Positions 22,367-30,367 of a stretch of DNA of 32,426 nucleotides are shown piece after piece. Both the position numbers and the translations under genes were made by a program. Location: positions 1 to 32,426 of the forward strand of contig JBNJHA010000025.1 of the NCBI GenBank assembly GCA_051748085.1. The letters run 5' to 3'. Below the pieces are notes generated by a model. That model was not told the origin of the DNA and did no database searches. It worked only from the letters and a program-made list of their open reading frames with translations. This DNA is from CAYNNQ01 sp051748085. Lineage in GTDB: Bacteria > Desulfobacterota > Desulfovibrionia > Desulfovibrionales > Desulfonatronovibrionaceae. Numbering within the stretch: position 1 is the stretch's first letter; every line of letters begins with the position of its first letter.

Positions 22367-22467
22367 GTCGGAGAGCCAACTTTTTGGGCACCTGCCCCCT
22401 GGGATTTTAAAGCGGCCCGCGGGGCAATGGATTTTTCAACAGTCAGCCAAAGTATCTTCTGAGATCT

Positions 22468-23477
22468 TCAGGCTATTCGAGTGTTGCTGAGCAGGGTGAC
22501 GAGTTCTTTGAATACATCCATGTCAAAGGCTCCCTGCATGTTGTTGCGCATGATCTTGAGCGCGTTAAAGGTGGTTTCCGCTTCGGCGTAAGGGCGGTCG
22601 GAAGTGATTGCGTCGTACACGTCGCTACAGGTCAGATATCGGACTGGAAGAGGGATATTTCTTTCGTCGATTCCGGTGGGATACCCGCCCCCGTCGAATC
22701 TTTCGTGATGGAAAAAAATGGATTTAAAGGTGAGGTGGGACAGGGGCAGATTGGCGCATTGGCCGATGCCGAATGCCGGATGCCTTTTTATCAGTATCCA
22801 TTCTTCCGCATCCAGCCTGCCCGGCTTATTGAGTATCCTGGCCGGGATTTGTTGCTTGCCCAGATCGTGCATCAGCGCTCCGATGCCCACGTCTATTTTT
22901 TCATTCTGGGTGAAGTCGTGATTGTGCATAAGGGCCATTGTGTACGTGAATACATGCACGCAATGGGAATAGGTCTTGTAATCGTGCGATATCAATTTCC
23001 CGATATTGCTGATCGCCTCCCGGTGGCTCAGAAAGTCCATTGTTTCCCGGACCGTTTTTTTGACTTTTTCAAAATGGCCCTTGGTTATACCAGACGGAAG
23101 TTTGTTGTTGAATATGTCCTGGACCAATCTGTTGGAGTTGTCCAGAAACAGCTTGCTTCGCTCCTTTATCGGGATCTCTGAGTTGTTGAGAATGGTCCCG
23201 AAGTTTTCCTCTACATATTTGTCGTATTCCTTCTTTTGCTCATACGGTACATAAATATGTTCGATTCCGTTTTCATACAGTTTCCTCTTGAGCGCGGAAG
23301 TGAATTTTTCCTGCTCTTTGGTGTACAGGACATACTGCTCATTGTTATACAGGTATACCCGGAAATCCGATGATGTATCGATCTGGAGGATAAGCGGGGA
23401 AATAGGGAAAAATCTTTCTTTTTGCTCGGTCTCGCTATGCGGGCGGGACTGAGTTGTATTTTTTTATATTTTGGCAT
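22468..23477 (-). CDS. HD-GYP cyclic-di-GMP phosphodiesterase-type protein with an apparent frameshift near its start
   Basis: The C-terminal part is an HD-GYP domain, a class that hydrolyses cyclic di-GMP. Its motifs are ALMHDLGKQQIP and HHERFDGGGYPTG, with later SDVYDAITSDRPY. As read, this frame has only a TTG at 23127 for a start and would give 219 residues. However, the frame stays open upstream to 23463 and encodes a coherent N-terminal domain (FFPISPLILQIDTSS, VYLYNNEQYVLYTKE, NGIEHIYVPYE) with no start codon. ATG 23477 lies in another frame, separated only by a run of seven A on the coding strand (23459-23465). One extra A would join them into a protein of about 336 residues beginning MPKYKKNTTQSRPHSETEQK. 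Sequencing error, pseudogene and slippage-based switching are all possible. No strong ribosome binding site precedes 23477. Confidence 0.72.
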
Positions 23478-23580
23478 GGATATTTACGTCTAAAATTATG
23501 GTTTATTTCTTTTCCTGCTAACCGCCGGACATTCCCGCCCGGAGTTTTCAGTTAAAAGCGCAAATCTGCATTTGAGCCGT

Positions 23581-24132
23581 TCAAGGCTGCCCGCGGCTCA
23601 GGCTTACCCGATCTTTCCCATCAGTTTCCAAGGTCAAAACATCTATTTGTTCTTCCCGGCTGGTATTTATTGTCTTTCCGATAAAATCCGCGTGAATGGG
23701 CAGTTCTCTGTGTCCGCGATCCACGAGTACCGCGAGCGCAATCCGTTTAGGCCTGCCGAAATCAAGAATTGCCTCCAGAGCGGCCCTGATGGTTCTGCCC
23801 GTGTATAAAACATCGTCGATCAAAATTATTTCTCTGGAATTGACCTCAAAAGGAATATTCGTGGTCCCTATTTGCGGGACGGAGGACAGGTTGGTCCAGT
23901 CGTCTCTGTACATGTTGATGTCCAGTTCGCCTATTCGCGGGGAATTATAGCCTTGGCCGGCGAGCATATCCCGTATCCGTCCAGCCAGATCCGCGCCACG
24001 GCGCTGTATTCCGATAAGGGCCAGGTTGTCTTTGTCCGGAAATTGTTCCTGGATCTCAAAGGCGATTCTCTGCAGGGTCTTGCCGATTTCCTCGGGATTT
24101 AAAAGGGTTTTGGGTGCTTGTTGGGTCGACAA
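23581..24132 (-). CDS. pyrR: PyrR, pyrimidine attenuation regulator / uracil phosphoribosyltransferase
   Basis: A 183-residue PRTase-fold protein. PyrR proteins bind pyr mRNA in response to UMP/UTP and often also convert uracil plus PRPP to UMP. The signatures are LIGIQRRGADLAGRI near residue 40, a DINMYRDDW loop, and the PRPP motif IILIDDVLYTGRTIRAA (102-118). The near-C-terminal VDRGHRELPI segment is also typical. The start is TTG 24132, with GGAG seven bases upstream. No pyr biosynthetic gene is in the window, so it may act on a distant target or only as a salvage enzyme. Many PyrR homologues outside Firmicutes have uncertain RNA-binding roles. Confidence 0.9.
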   Translation of the reverse strand: MSTQQAPKTLLNPEEIGKTLQRIAFEIQEQFPDKDNLALIGIQRRGADLAGRIRDMLAGQGYNSPRIGELDINMYRDDWTNLSSVPQIGTTNIPFEVNSREIILIDDVLYTGRTIRAALEAILDFGRPKRIALAVLVDRGHRELPIHADFIGKTINTSREEQIDVLTLETDGKDRVSLSRGQP

Positions 24133-24254
24133 TTATAATCTCCAGATGCGATTTGTTGAAAAATTAAATTCTTTGTAACCATTCTCGGAAGTAATGACAA
24201 GAAAGCTTTTGATGTTCAGTTCATGCGTTTTCTGGCATGTCAGTATTTTCAAGA

Positions 24255-24282
24255 CCGATATGCTGGAAAAAGGCATAATCGG
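24255..24282. other. Hairpin upstream of pyrR
   Basis: CCGATATGC (24255-24263) pairs with GCATAATCGG (24273-24282) apart from one bulged A, with a loop of nine bases. It lies about 120 bp before the pyrR start on the minus strand. A role in pyrR control cannot be read from the sequence. Confidence 0.35.
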
Positions 24283-24326
24283 GTTAGCCAATCAACGTTA
24301 GAAATAGATTTTTAGTATCTGTTCAG

Positions 24327-24379
24327 CAAATTTACACAAAAAATCCGGAGAACTATCAGCGTGGTGAATAGTTATCAAT
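24327..24379 (+). repeat. Dispersed repeat, copy B
   Basis: The second copy of the block at 10564-10618, in the same orientation, ending GAATAGTTATCAAT. Just before it, CTGTTCAGC (24319-24327) faces GGTGAATAG (24363-24371), so this copy is a compact inverted-repeat element of about 55 bp without the long interior of the 10.4 kb copy. Confidence 0.6.
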
Positions 24380-24449
24380 AATTTTTTACTAAAGATAAAA
24401 TATTTTCAAGTGTTGCGCTAAATTTCACGGGAATTCACGTGGATTTTTA

Positions 24450-24481
24450 TTGACAATTATATCCTGCTCGCAATGTATGAT
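24450..24481 (+). promoter_or_regulatory. Candidate promoter of the hydrolase operon
   Basis: A perfect -35 consensus TTGACA at 24450-24455 is followed by TATGAT at 24476-24481. The spacer is 20 bases, longer than the usual 16-18, so the pairing is doubtful. It lies about 50 bp before the first gene. Confidence 0.35.
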
Positions 24482-24531
24482 AGGGAAAACAGGGAACAGA
24501 AAGCAAAATATTCAAAGCAAGGAAGGTGCGC

Positions 24532-26265
24532 ATGGGATCAGTTACCGGGAAATATTTTTTATTTATGTCCGGGGTATTGGTTGTTGTTCTCGGTCTTTTT
24601 TTGTCTCCCCTTCCGTGTCGGGACAAAGCCATGGCCTCGGGTGGCATTGATCCGGCCGATCCCATGGTCCGGGTTACCTATGCCCGTTCGGACCTGGATG
24701 TACCCAAAATTCTGGCCGAACTTAGCCGGGACGTGACCGCGGCCACGGGCATAGAGGAAAGGTTCATCACCTATTATTGGGAGACTTTTGACGCCATCCA
24801 TTGCATGGGCGAGCCGGTTCAGGACAAACCGATTTTCGTGGATATGTACGTCCCGGGTTTTTTCACCGATCAGGAGGTGGCCGGGATGATGACGGCAATC
24901 GCGGATTCTCTGCAGGACCTGACCGGCGTGGATAAAAAATGGGTTTTCATCCATACCCATTTCCCCCTGCAGGGCCATGTGTATATAAGTGGAAAGGTGG
25001 AGCACTGGGACAACTACCGCGGCCGGACCGATAGCTCTCCGCGTAATCCGGAGCAGCGGTCCATGAGCGGGTTTTTGTTCAATGACCCCGCTTTTGTTTT
25101 TCAGAGCTTATGGCGCTTCGGGGTGACCGCCTCCGGCGGGGCCGACCTGGGGGAATTGCTGACCATTACCAGCCAGGTGGAGGATTTTGACCGGGAAAGC
25201 TGGTACAGGGCCTGGAATGCCATGGCCTTGAAAGTCCGGGCCGCGGCTGAGGAATTTTCCGCCGCCGGGCATGCCGCGAGTGCCAGACAGGCCTATTTTC
25301 GCGCCACAAACTATTTCCGGGCCGCGTCCATCTATCTGTACGACAAAGACCCGCGCGGCCAGGTGGCCTGGCAGAACGGCCGGGATGCATTTCTCGCGGC
25401 CGCGGCGCATTCGGATGGTTTGATCGAGCATGTGCGCATTCCCTATGAAAAAACCACCCTGCCCGGGTACTTCGTTACCCCGGACAAGAGCGGCCAAAAA
25501 AGACCCTTGCTCTTGATTCAGACCGGTCTCGACGCCACGGCCGAGGATCTCTACTTCATACTCGCCGCCCAGGCCGTGAAGCGCGGCTACAATTGTCTGA
25601 TTTTCGAAGGACCGGGGCAGGGCGAGATGATCAGCCTTCAAAAACTGCCCTTCCGCCATGACTGGGAAAAGGTGGTCACCCCGGTAGTGGATTTTGCCCT
25701 GGCCCGAGCGGATGTGGACCCGGAACGCCTGGCCCTGCTGGGCTATTCCATGGGTGGATATCTGGTTCCCCGGGCCCTGGCTTTTGAAAAGCGGATTCGC
25801 TGGGGGATAGTGGACGGCGGAGTTTACAGCGTTTTTGACGGGACCATGACCAAGTTTCCCGACCCGGTCCGTGCAGGTATGGAGTCCACAGATTGTTCGC
25901 CATTGGTGGATGAACTTGTACTTCAGGAAATGGAAAAGCGTCCGGATGTAAACCAGTTTATCTCTCAGATGTTCTGGACCTTCCAGGCCGACACCCCCTG
26001 CGAACTGTTCCGTAAACTGCAAAAATATACCCTGGCCGGTGTAATTGACGATATTCAGACCGAAATACTGGTGGTCAATTCCAGCGAAGACCAGGTTGCA
26101 GGTTCCAATGCTCAGGCCAAAAAGATGTTCAATGCCCTGAATACTACAAAAACCTATTTGGAATTCGATGCCGCACAGGGCGGACAATTTCATTGTCAGC
26201 TCGGTGCGCCTGTGGTTTCCAGCGAGCGTATCCTGAATTGGCTGGATGAACGGGCAAAGCCATGA
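24532..26265 (+). CDS. Exported fusion of a tautomerase-like domain and a FrsA-like alpha/beta hydrolase
   Basis: A 577-residue protein with an N-terminal signal peptide or anchor (about residues 6-32). Residues about 45-160 look like a tautomerase-superfamily (DUF1904-like) domain in two beta-alpha-beta halves, MVRVTYARSDLDVPKILAEL and IFVDMYVPGFFTDQEVAGMM, ending VYISGKVEHW. A helical linker follows, then an alpha/beta hydrolase from about 300. Its oxyanion region is LLIQTGLDATAEDLYF, the FrsA-like turn is IFEGPGQGE, the nucleophile is Ser406 in GYSMGGY, and the likely acid and base are Asp520 (NSSEDQVAG) and His554 (GQFHCQLG). ATG 24532 has AAGGAAGG five bases upstream. It is the first gene of a same-strand group of exported proteins. 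The substrate is unknown. Confidence 0.8.
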   Translation: MGSVTGKYFLFMSGVLVVVLGLFLSPLPCRDKAMASGGIDPADPMVRVTYARSDLDVPKILAELSRDVTAATGIEERFITYYWETFDAIHCMGEPVQDKPIFVDMYVPGFFTDQEVAGMMTAIADSLQDLTGVDKKWVFIHTHFPLQGHVYISGKVEHWDNYRGRTDSSPRNPEQRSMSGFLFNDPAFVFQSLWRFGVTASGGADLGELLTITSQVEDFDRESWYRAWNAMALKVRAAAEEFSAAGHAASARQAYFRATNYFRAASIYLYDKDPRGQVAWQNGRDAFLAAAAHSDGLIEHVRIPYEKTTLPGYFVTPDKSGQKRPLLLIQTGLDATAEDLYFILAAQAVKRGYNCLIFEGPGQGEMISLQKLPFRHDWEKVVTPVVDFALARADVDPERLALLGYSMGGYLVPRALAFEKRIRWGIVDGGVYSVFDGTMTKFPDPVRAGMESTDCSPLVDELVLQEMEKRPDVNQFISQMFWTFQADTPCELFRKLQKYTLAGVIDDIQTEILVVNSSEDQVAGSNAQAKKMFNALNTTKTYLEFDAAQGGQFHCQLGAPVVSSERILNWLDERAKP

Positions 26266-26351
26266 CAATCGATTGAAATCTGTTTTTTTATCCCGGAAAG
26301 CTGGACTGAAGAATACGAGTAAACAGCAAGCAATAAAGGAGATATTCGATC

Positions 26352-27656
26352 ATGAAAATTGTTGGTTGCCATGCGGGAAAATTTTTTATTTGTCTTCTGG
26401 TTTTGGCCGCGTTTCAGGTCCGGGCCGGAACGGCTATGGCTTCCGAGGAAGCCCTAAAGGTCTCCGACATGCATGCCACCGCGTTCAATTATTTTTTCCG
26501 GGACGGGGACATGGATTTTCATTTCGGCAATCTGGTCCTCGGTTCAGCGGTCAACGGCGGGGTGGAGATCGGCGAGGCCTTTTACGCGGCATCCCATATA
26601 AAGGACGGCGATGCGGCCAGTTGGCAGCGGGAATGGTTTGAACTTGCTCGACGGGCCGAAAAGCGCGGCGAGGACTCCCTGGCCGCCGGCCATGTGATCA
26701 GTGCCAGGGATCAGCTTTTGCGGGCCGCCAATTATTACCGCATCTCACTTATTTCCATGCTTCCGGATAATCCGGCTCTTCAAGAGCGGGGGAGAAAGCT
26801 TCGCCATCTGTTCCGGAAAGCCGGTGCTCTTTTCGATCCGCCGGTGGAGTATTTCGAGGCTCCTTTCCAGGACTCGGTTCTCCCGGGTTATTTCTGGAAA
26901 GCAGCGGCCGGCTCCCGGCCGGCAAAGACCCTGCTGATGATCGGCGGCGGGGAAACCTTTGCCGAGGACCTCTTTTTCTACATCGCTCCCCAGGCCCATG
27001 CCCGGGGCTACAACTTCGCCACAGTAGATTTGCCCGGCCAGGGCATGCTCCCGCTGCAGGGCATGACCTTTCGTACGGATACCAATGTGGCCATGAAGGC
27101 GGTTATCGACTATCTTGTCTCCAGGCCGGACGTGGACCGTGAACGCCTGGCTTCGTATGGTTTCAGCGGAGGAGGCCTTTTCGTTCCCCAGGCGGCCATG
27201 TTTGATCCGCGCATCAAGGCCATTGTCATGACTTCCGCCGTGGTGGACGCCCGAGAGCTGTTCGCCACCATGCCCGCCGTTCTGGAATCCCCGGAAGAAA
27301 GGGCTTCCTGGTCTTCGTTTCATGGAGACGTGGTCAAAAGTATTTGCTGGCGTTACGGAGTGCCCCTGGATAAGCCGGAAAAACTGGTCGACGCCAACCA
27401 GGGAAATACCTTTAATCCGGTAAGAATAGAGGTTCCTGCCCTGATTATTGTCGGCGAAGGCGAGTATCGAAGTCGGGAGGTTCAGCGCCAGCAGAAAATC
27501 GCCATGGACAATTTCTCGGGTCCGGTGAAGAAAATGGTGGTGACCCCGGCGGATGAAGGGGCGAGCAACCATTGCGTTATGGAAAACCGGAGTCTCATCG
27601 GTCAGGTACTCTTCGACTGGCTGGATGAAACATTCGCCCCCGGGGTTATGCCATGA
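26352..27656 (+). CDS. Exported FrsA-like alpha/beta hydrolase
   Basis: A 434-residue paralogue of the hydrolase half of the preceding gene, without the tautomerase-like part. A signal peptide (1 to about 30, ending GTAMA) is followed by a helical region with WQREWFELARRAEKRGEDSL and RAANYYRISL, matching the equivalent linker upstream. The hydrolase then shows TLLMIGGGETFAEDLFFY, the turn TVDLPGQG, nucleophile Ser272 in YGFSGGGLF and His407 in EGASNHCV. The acid position reads IIVGEGEYRS, so Glu369 or Glu371 may replace the usual Asp. The start has AAAGGAG about ten bases upstream. Its stop overlaps the next start as ATGA. The shared linker shows that the two hydrolases arose by duplication. 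Confidence 0.8.
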   Translation: MKIVGCHAGKFFICLLVLAAFQVRAGTAMASEEALKVSDMHATAFNYFFRDGDMDFHFGNLVLGSAVNGGVEIGEAFYAASHIKDGDAASWQREWFELARRAEKRGEDSLAAGHVISARDQLLRAANYYRISLISMLPDNPALQERGRKLRHLFRKAGALFDPPVEYFEAPFQDSVLPGYFWKAAAGSRPAKTLLMIGGGETFAEDLFFYIAPQAHARGYNFATVDLPGQGMLPLQGMTFRTDTNVAMKAVIDYLVSRPDVDRERLASYGFSGGGLFVPQAAMFDPRIKAIVMTSAVVDARELFATMPAVLESPEERASWSSFHGDVVKSICWRYGVPLDKPEKLVDANQGNTFNPVRIEVPALIIVGEGEYRSREVQRQQKIAMDNFSGPVKKMVVTPADEGASNHCVMENRSLIGQVLFDWLDETFAPGVMP

Positions 27657-28753
27657 AACATACCTTGGCCGGATTAAGCCGGAGAGTGCTGCTGGTAGCG
27701 CTGTTATTTCTTGCCGGATGCGCATCCATCGGCCCGGGGAAAATGACTTCGGATCGTACAAAATACAATACTTCCATCACGGAATCCTGGAAGCAGCAGA
27801 TTCTTTTGAACATTGTCAAGATTCGCTATGTGGAGCCGCTTTTTTTTGTGGATGTGGGAGATATCGTGGCCGCCCATTCCCTGGAGACCGGAGCCAATGT
27901 GGGCTTTTCCCGGTCCATGTTCGACCTGTCCGCCTCCAGTGACTCCAGTAACCTGGATCTTGGCGTGTCCGGCAAATACACGGACCGTCCGACCATCACC
28001 TACAGACCTCTGACCGGCAATGCTTTTCGCAAAGGGGTGATTTCGCCCATCCCGGTGCGCAATATGCTTTATGGCCTGAATTCCGGAATCTCGGCCAACT
28101 TCCTGTTTACCCTGAGTGTTCGCGCGATAAACGGCTTGCGCAACGAGGCCCACCTCCCCGGGACCCATCTCCCGGCCCAGTCTTCTTTTCAAAGAGTTGT
28201 GCAGATCATCTCCAGACTTCAGATGCTGGATGCGGTGCATGTGGTCAGCCGCAAGCTTCAGGCCGGGGAGCGTCCGCGTCTGATGCTGGCCCTGGGAGGG
28301 ATGCGGCCTACTGAGGAGACCAGTGTCCTGGTCCGGGAACTGCAGGCATTGCTCGGTCTGGATCCCGCCCTGGACGAGTATGTTCTGACCGCCGGGTACC
28401 AGGCGGCCCGGGAAAACAATGTGATCGCGGTGCAGACTTTTTCCTTGATGCAAATGCTGGCTGCCGTATCCGCCCGGGTGCAGATCCCGGAACATGATTT
28501 GGCTGAAAGCAGGGCCATACCCGGAGTGCTCGATCATGTCGGGGCGGGGAGTCTGGATAGTATTACGGTGAAATCGTCCCCGACCCGGCCCGATCAAGCC
28601 TTTGCCTCGGTCCGGTATCGCAGCCACTGGTTCTGGATCGACGACTGTGATCTGGAAACCAAACGGGTTTTTTCCTTTATCATGCTCGCCTTTACCCTGC
28701 TGGAGGACGACAAACCCTTGTCACCGCTGCAGCTGACAATTCCGGCGCAATGA
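27653..28753 (+). CDS. Conserved lipoprotein of unknown function
   Basis: A 366-residue predicted lipoprotein with a signal peptide ending in LAGC (Cys23). The following segment, RTKYNTSITESWKQQILLNI then VKIRYVEPLFFVDVGDIV, is a pattern I recall from uncharacterised proteobacterial lipoproteins. The middle part is beta-rich (GVSGKYTDRPTITYRPLTG) and the rest is mixed, with VRELQALLGLDPALDEY and FWIDDCDLETKRVFSFIMLA near the end. No catalytic motif is visible. It overlaps the upstream hydrolase gene by 4 bp. Its stop lies just before the DUF1566 gene, so it is part of the same transcript. A structural or docking role in the envelope is only a guess. Confidence 0.7.
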   Translation: MKHTLAGLSRRVLLVALLFLAGCASIGPGKMTSDRTKYNTSITESWKQQILLNIVKIRYVEPLFFVDVGDIVAAHSLETGANVGFSRSMFDLSASSDSSNLDLGVSGKYTDRPTITYRPLTGNAFRKGVISPIPVRNMLYGLNSGISANFLFTLSVRAINGLRNEAHLPGTHLPAQSSFQRVVQIISRLQMLDAVHVVSRKLQAGERPRLMLALGGMRPTEETSVLVRELQALLGLDPALDEYVLTAGYQAARENNVIAVQTFSLMQMLAAVSARVQIPEHDLAESRAIPGVLDHVGAGSLDSITVKSSPTRPDQAFASVRYRSHWFWIDDCDLETKRVFSFIMLAFTLLEDDKPLSPLQLTIPAQ

Positions 28754-28788
28754 AATTGATCAACCTTAATACAATAAGGAGGAACATC

Positions 28789-29217
28789 GTGAATCGAGGA
28801 TTTATCGCCCTGTTATTTTTCATCTTTCTGCTGCAGTTGCCGAGCGCTGTCCATGCCCAGCGGTTTGTGGATCACCGGGATGGGACGGTTACCGACACGC
28901 GATACAATTTGATGTGGACCAAGGATGCAAATCCATTGGGAAAGTATAAATGGGATGATGCCATGTCTGGCTGCTCCTCCTTCAGTCTTGCCGGAAAATC
29001 CGATTGGAGGCTGCCGAACATAACTGAGTTGCTCAACCAAAAAGACGCTCTTGCTGGTCATCCTCCATTTTACAATGTTCAACCGTCATTCTACTGGTCA
29101 AGTACCTCGGGAAGCTGGTGGGCGTATAGTCTGAACTTGGATACCGGTTTCAAGGATGATTCCGGAAAGGATCATTGGGCATTTTACGTATGGCCTGTAC
29201 GGGATGCACAGGAATGA
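28789..29217 (+). CDS. Secreted DUF1566 (Lcl C-terminal-like) protein
   Basis: A 142-residue exported protein made of one DUF1566 domain. After a signal peptide (1 to about 23, ending VHA) comes the typical pattern: DHRDGTVTDTRYNLMWTKDA, then WDDAMSGC, KSDWRLPNITELLNQ, FYWSSTSGSWWAYSLNL and YVWPVRD. The fold is related to C-type lectin/formylglycine-generating-enzyme-like modules and often occurs in surface proteins, where it may bind ligands; no enzymatic residues are claimed. I chose GTG 28789 because AAGGAGG lies six bases upstream; an ATG at 28750 overlapping the previous stop is in frame but would lengthen the leader by 13 residues. Its stop overlaps the next start as ATGA. Confidence 0.8.
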   Translation: MNRGFIALLFFIFLLQLPSAVHAQRFVDHRDGTVTDTRYNLMWTKDANPLGKYKWDDAMSGCSSFSLAGKSDWRLPNITELLNQKDALAGHPPFYNVQPSFYWSSTSGSWWAYSLNLDTGFKDDSGKDHWAFYVWPVRDAQE

Positions 29218-30239
29218 AGTTAATAGACAATGGATATCCTATTCGTTTTCTTTTTCTGTTGTTGTTCTCTGTGGTGATGTCTTCTTGCGCCCCGGATGTA
29301 TCCCGGCTGCATCAGACCGGAACTTTGAGCCCCCAGGCCCGGAAATTTATGGCTCAAAACACGCCGCCGATATTTGAGAATCCGCTTACTCTGTCTACGA
29401 TCCCGGCAATCCGGGAAACACAACAGGCCGCAGGTGCTGCAGAAAGGAATGATTTGCACCGAACGCTTCTTGCTTCAATAGAATGGAACAGGGTGGGCGG
29501 TGTGCCGGTGGCAGTGTTGACTCCCCGGAGCATCCCCGGGGAAAACAAGGACAAAATAGCCTTGTATATACATGGCGGCGGTTTTGCCTTGGGCAATCCG
29601 GACGACGCCTACGCCATGCGTCTTGCTGGTCTTCTGCAGATGCCGGTATATGCGGTTTGTTACCGGCTGGCCCCGGAGTATCCCTTTCCGGCCGCCCTGA
29701 ACGATTGCCTGGATGTGTACGCGGAACTGGTAAAGTCTCATGGTCCACAACACGTTGTCCTGTTCGGTGGGTCGGCCGGCGGGAACCTGGCCCTGGCCAT
29801 GCTGCTTATGGCAGACGCCGCGGATCTGCCCATGCCCGCCGCCCTGGGTCTGTCCTCTCCCGCGGCGGACCTGACCCGTACCGGAGACAGTTATTTTGCC
29901 AACGAGGGCCGGGATCCGGTGCTGCAATGGGATAGTCTCATGGAATACTTTGTCCTGGCCTACGCAGGGGGCAAAAACCCCAAGGATCCTTTGCTTTCCC
30001 CGGTGTATGCCGACTTTTGGTCCGGTTTTCCACCTGCCTTGATCATAACCGGGACCAGGGATCTTTTTTTAAGCAGTTGCGTAAGGCTCAATCGAGCCAT
30101 GCGGCGGGCCAACGTGGATGTAGAGCTTTTGGTCTGGGAGGGTATGTTTCATGGCTTTGATCTGATTCCAGACTTGCCCGAAGGCGAGGATGCCCGCCGG
30201 GAAATGGCCGCGTTTCTATTGGATGAAAAATTGAAATAA
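29214..30239 (+). CDS. HSL-family esterase lipoprotein
   Basis: A 341-residue alpha/beta hydrolase of the hormone-sensitive-lipase type. The signal peptide ends in VMSSC (Cys25), so the enzyme is probably membrane-anchored outside the cytoplasm, which is unusual since most bacterial HSL esterases are cytoplasmic. The oxyanion motif is YIHGGGFALG (HGGG at 120-123). The nucleophile is Ser187 in FGGSAGGN, with Gly in place of the common Asp of GDSAG. The acid is Asp283 in TGTRDLF, and His313 lies in GMFHGFD. ATG 29214 overlaps the preceding stop; a TTG 13 codons earlier is in frame but would spoil the lipoprotein leader. Expected substrates are short-chain acyl or carboxyl esters. It is the last gene before a terminator. 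Confidence 0.85.
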   Translation: MKLIDNGYPIRFLFLLLFSVVMSSCAPDVSRLHQTGTLSPQARKFMAQNTPPIFENPLTLSTIPAIRETQQAAGAAERNDLHRTLLASIEWNRVGGVPVAVLTPRSIPGENKDKIALYIHGGGFALGNPDDAYAMRLAGLLQMPVYAVCYRLAPEYPFPAALNDCLDVYAELVKSHGPQHVVLFGGSAGGNLALAMLLMADAADLPMPAALGLSSPAADLTRTGDSYFANEGRDPVLQWDSLMEYFVLAYAGGKNPKDPLLSPVYADFWSGFPPALIITGTRDLFLSSCVRLNRAMRRANVDVELLVWEGMFHGFDLIPDLPEGEDARREMAAFLLDEKLK

Positions 30240-30300
30240 GTGCTTGCGCTTCTTTGGCCAAGACCATAAAAATGTACTTTCCATTTTTGTCTGCCTCCTG

Positions 30301-30323
30301 GGGTGTCCGCCCCACCCGTTTTT
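30301..30323 (+). terminator. Intrinsic terminator after the hydrolase operon
   Basis: GGGTG (30301-30305) pairs with CACCC (30313-30317) over a 7-base loop, and TTTTT follows at 30319-30323. It lies 60 bp after the esterase stop and before the histidine kinase gene, separating the two transcription units. Confidence 0.6.
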
Positions 30324-30367
30324 GATCCGAATCAATGGAGGAGGCATTTCAAGGGAAGGTGCGATCA

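Larger units (their letters stand above)
21934..22467. other. Intergenic region with a hairpin and a long palindromic repeat
   Basis: No gene is seen in these 534 bp. The left part must hold the promoter of the amidase gene, for which I see no clear pair of boxes. A perfect 7-bp hairpin lies at 22078-22099, and the palindromic element listed separately fills 22195-22366. Confidence 0.6.
24133..24531. other. Divergent intergenic region with hairpin and dispersed repeat
   Basis: No gene is seen in these 399 bp between pyrR and the hydrolase operon. It holds a hairpin upstream of pyrR (24255-24282), repeat copy B (24327-24379) and a candidate promoter for the hydrolase operon (24450-24481). Confidence 0.6.

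Noticed and set aside
23211..23477. An 88-residue minus-strand reading frame starting at ATG 23477 as a separate gene
   Set aside because: Past its first codons it reads as low-quality sequence, while the neighbouring frame encodes a sensible domain joined to HD-GYP; the ATG more likely belongs to the HD-GYP gene.
23581..24282. A pyr-operon attenuator bound by PyrR
   Set aside because: The hairpin at 24255-24282 lacks the known PyrR-binding loop pattern, and no pyr biosynthetic gene is present.
25108..26268. A long minus-strand open frame opposite the tautomerase-hydrolase gene
   Set aside because: It is a shadow of a G+C-rich gene; the plus-strand protein has full hydrolase motifs, and the shadow has none.
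30268..30290. AAAAATG/CATTTTT hairpin as a terminator after the esterase gene
   Set aside because: The stem is AT-only and weak; the GC-richer hairpin with a T-run at 30301-30323 fits better.
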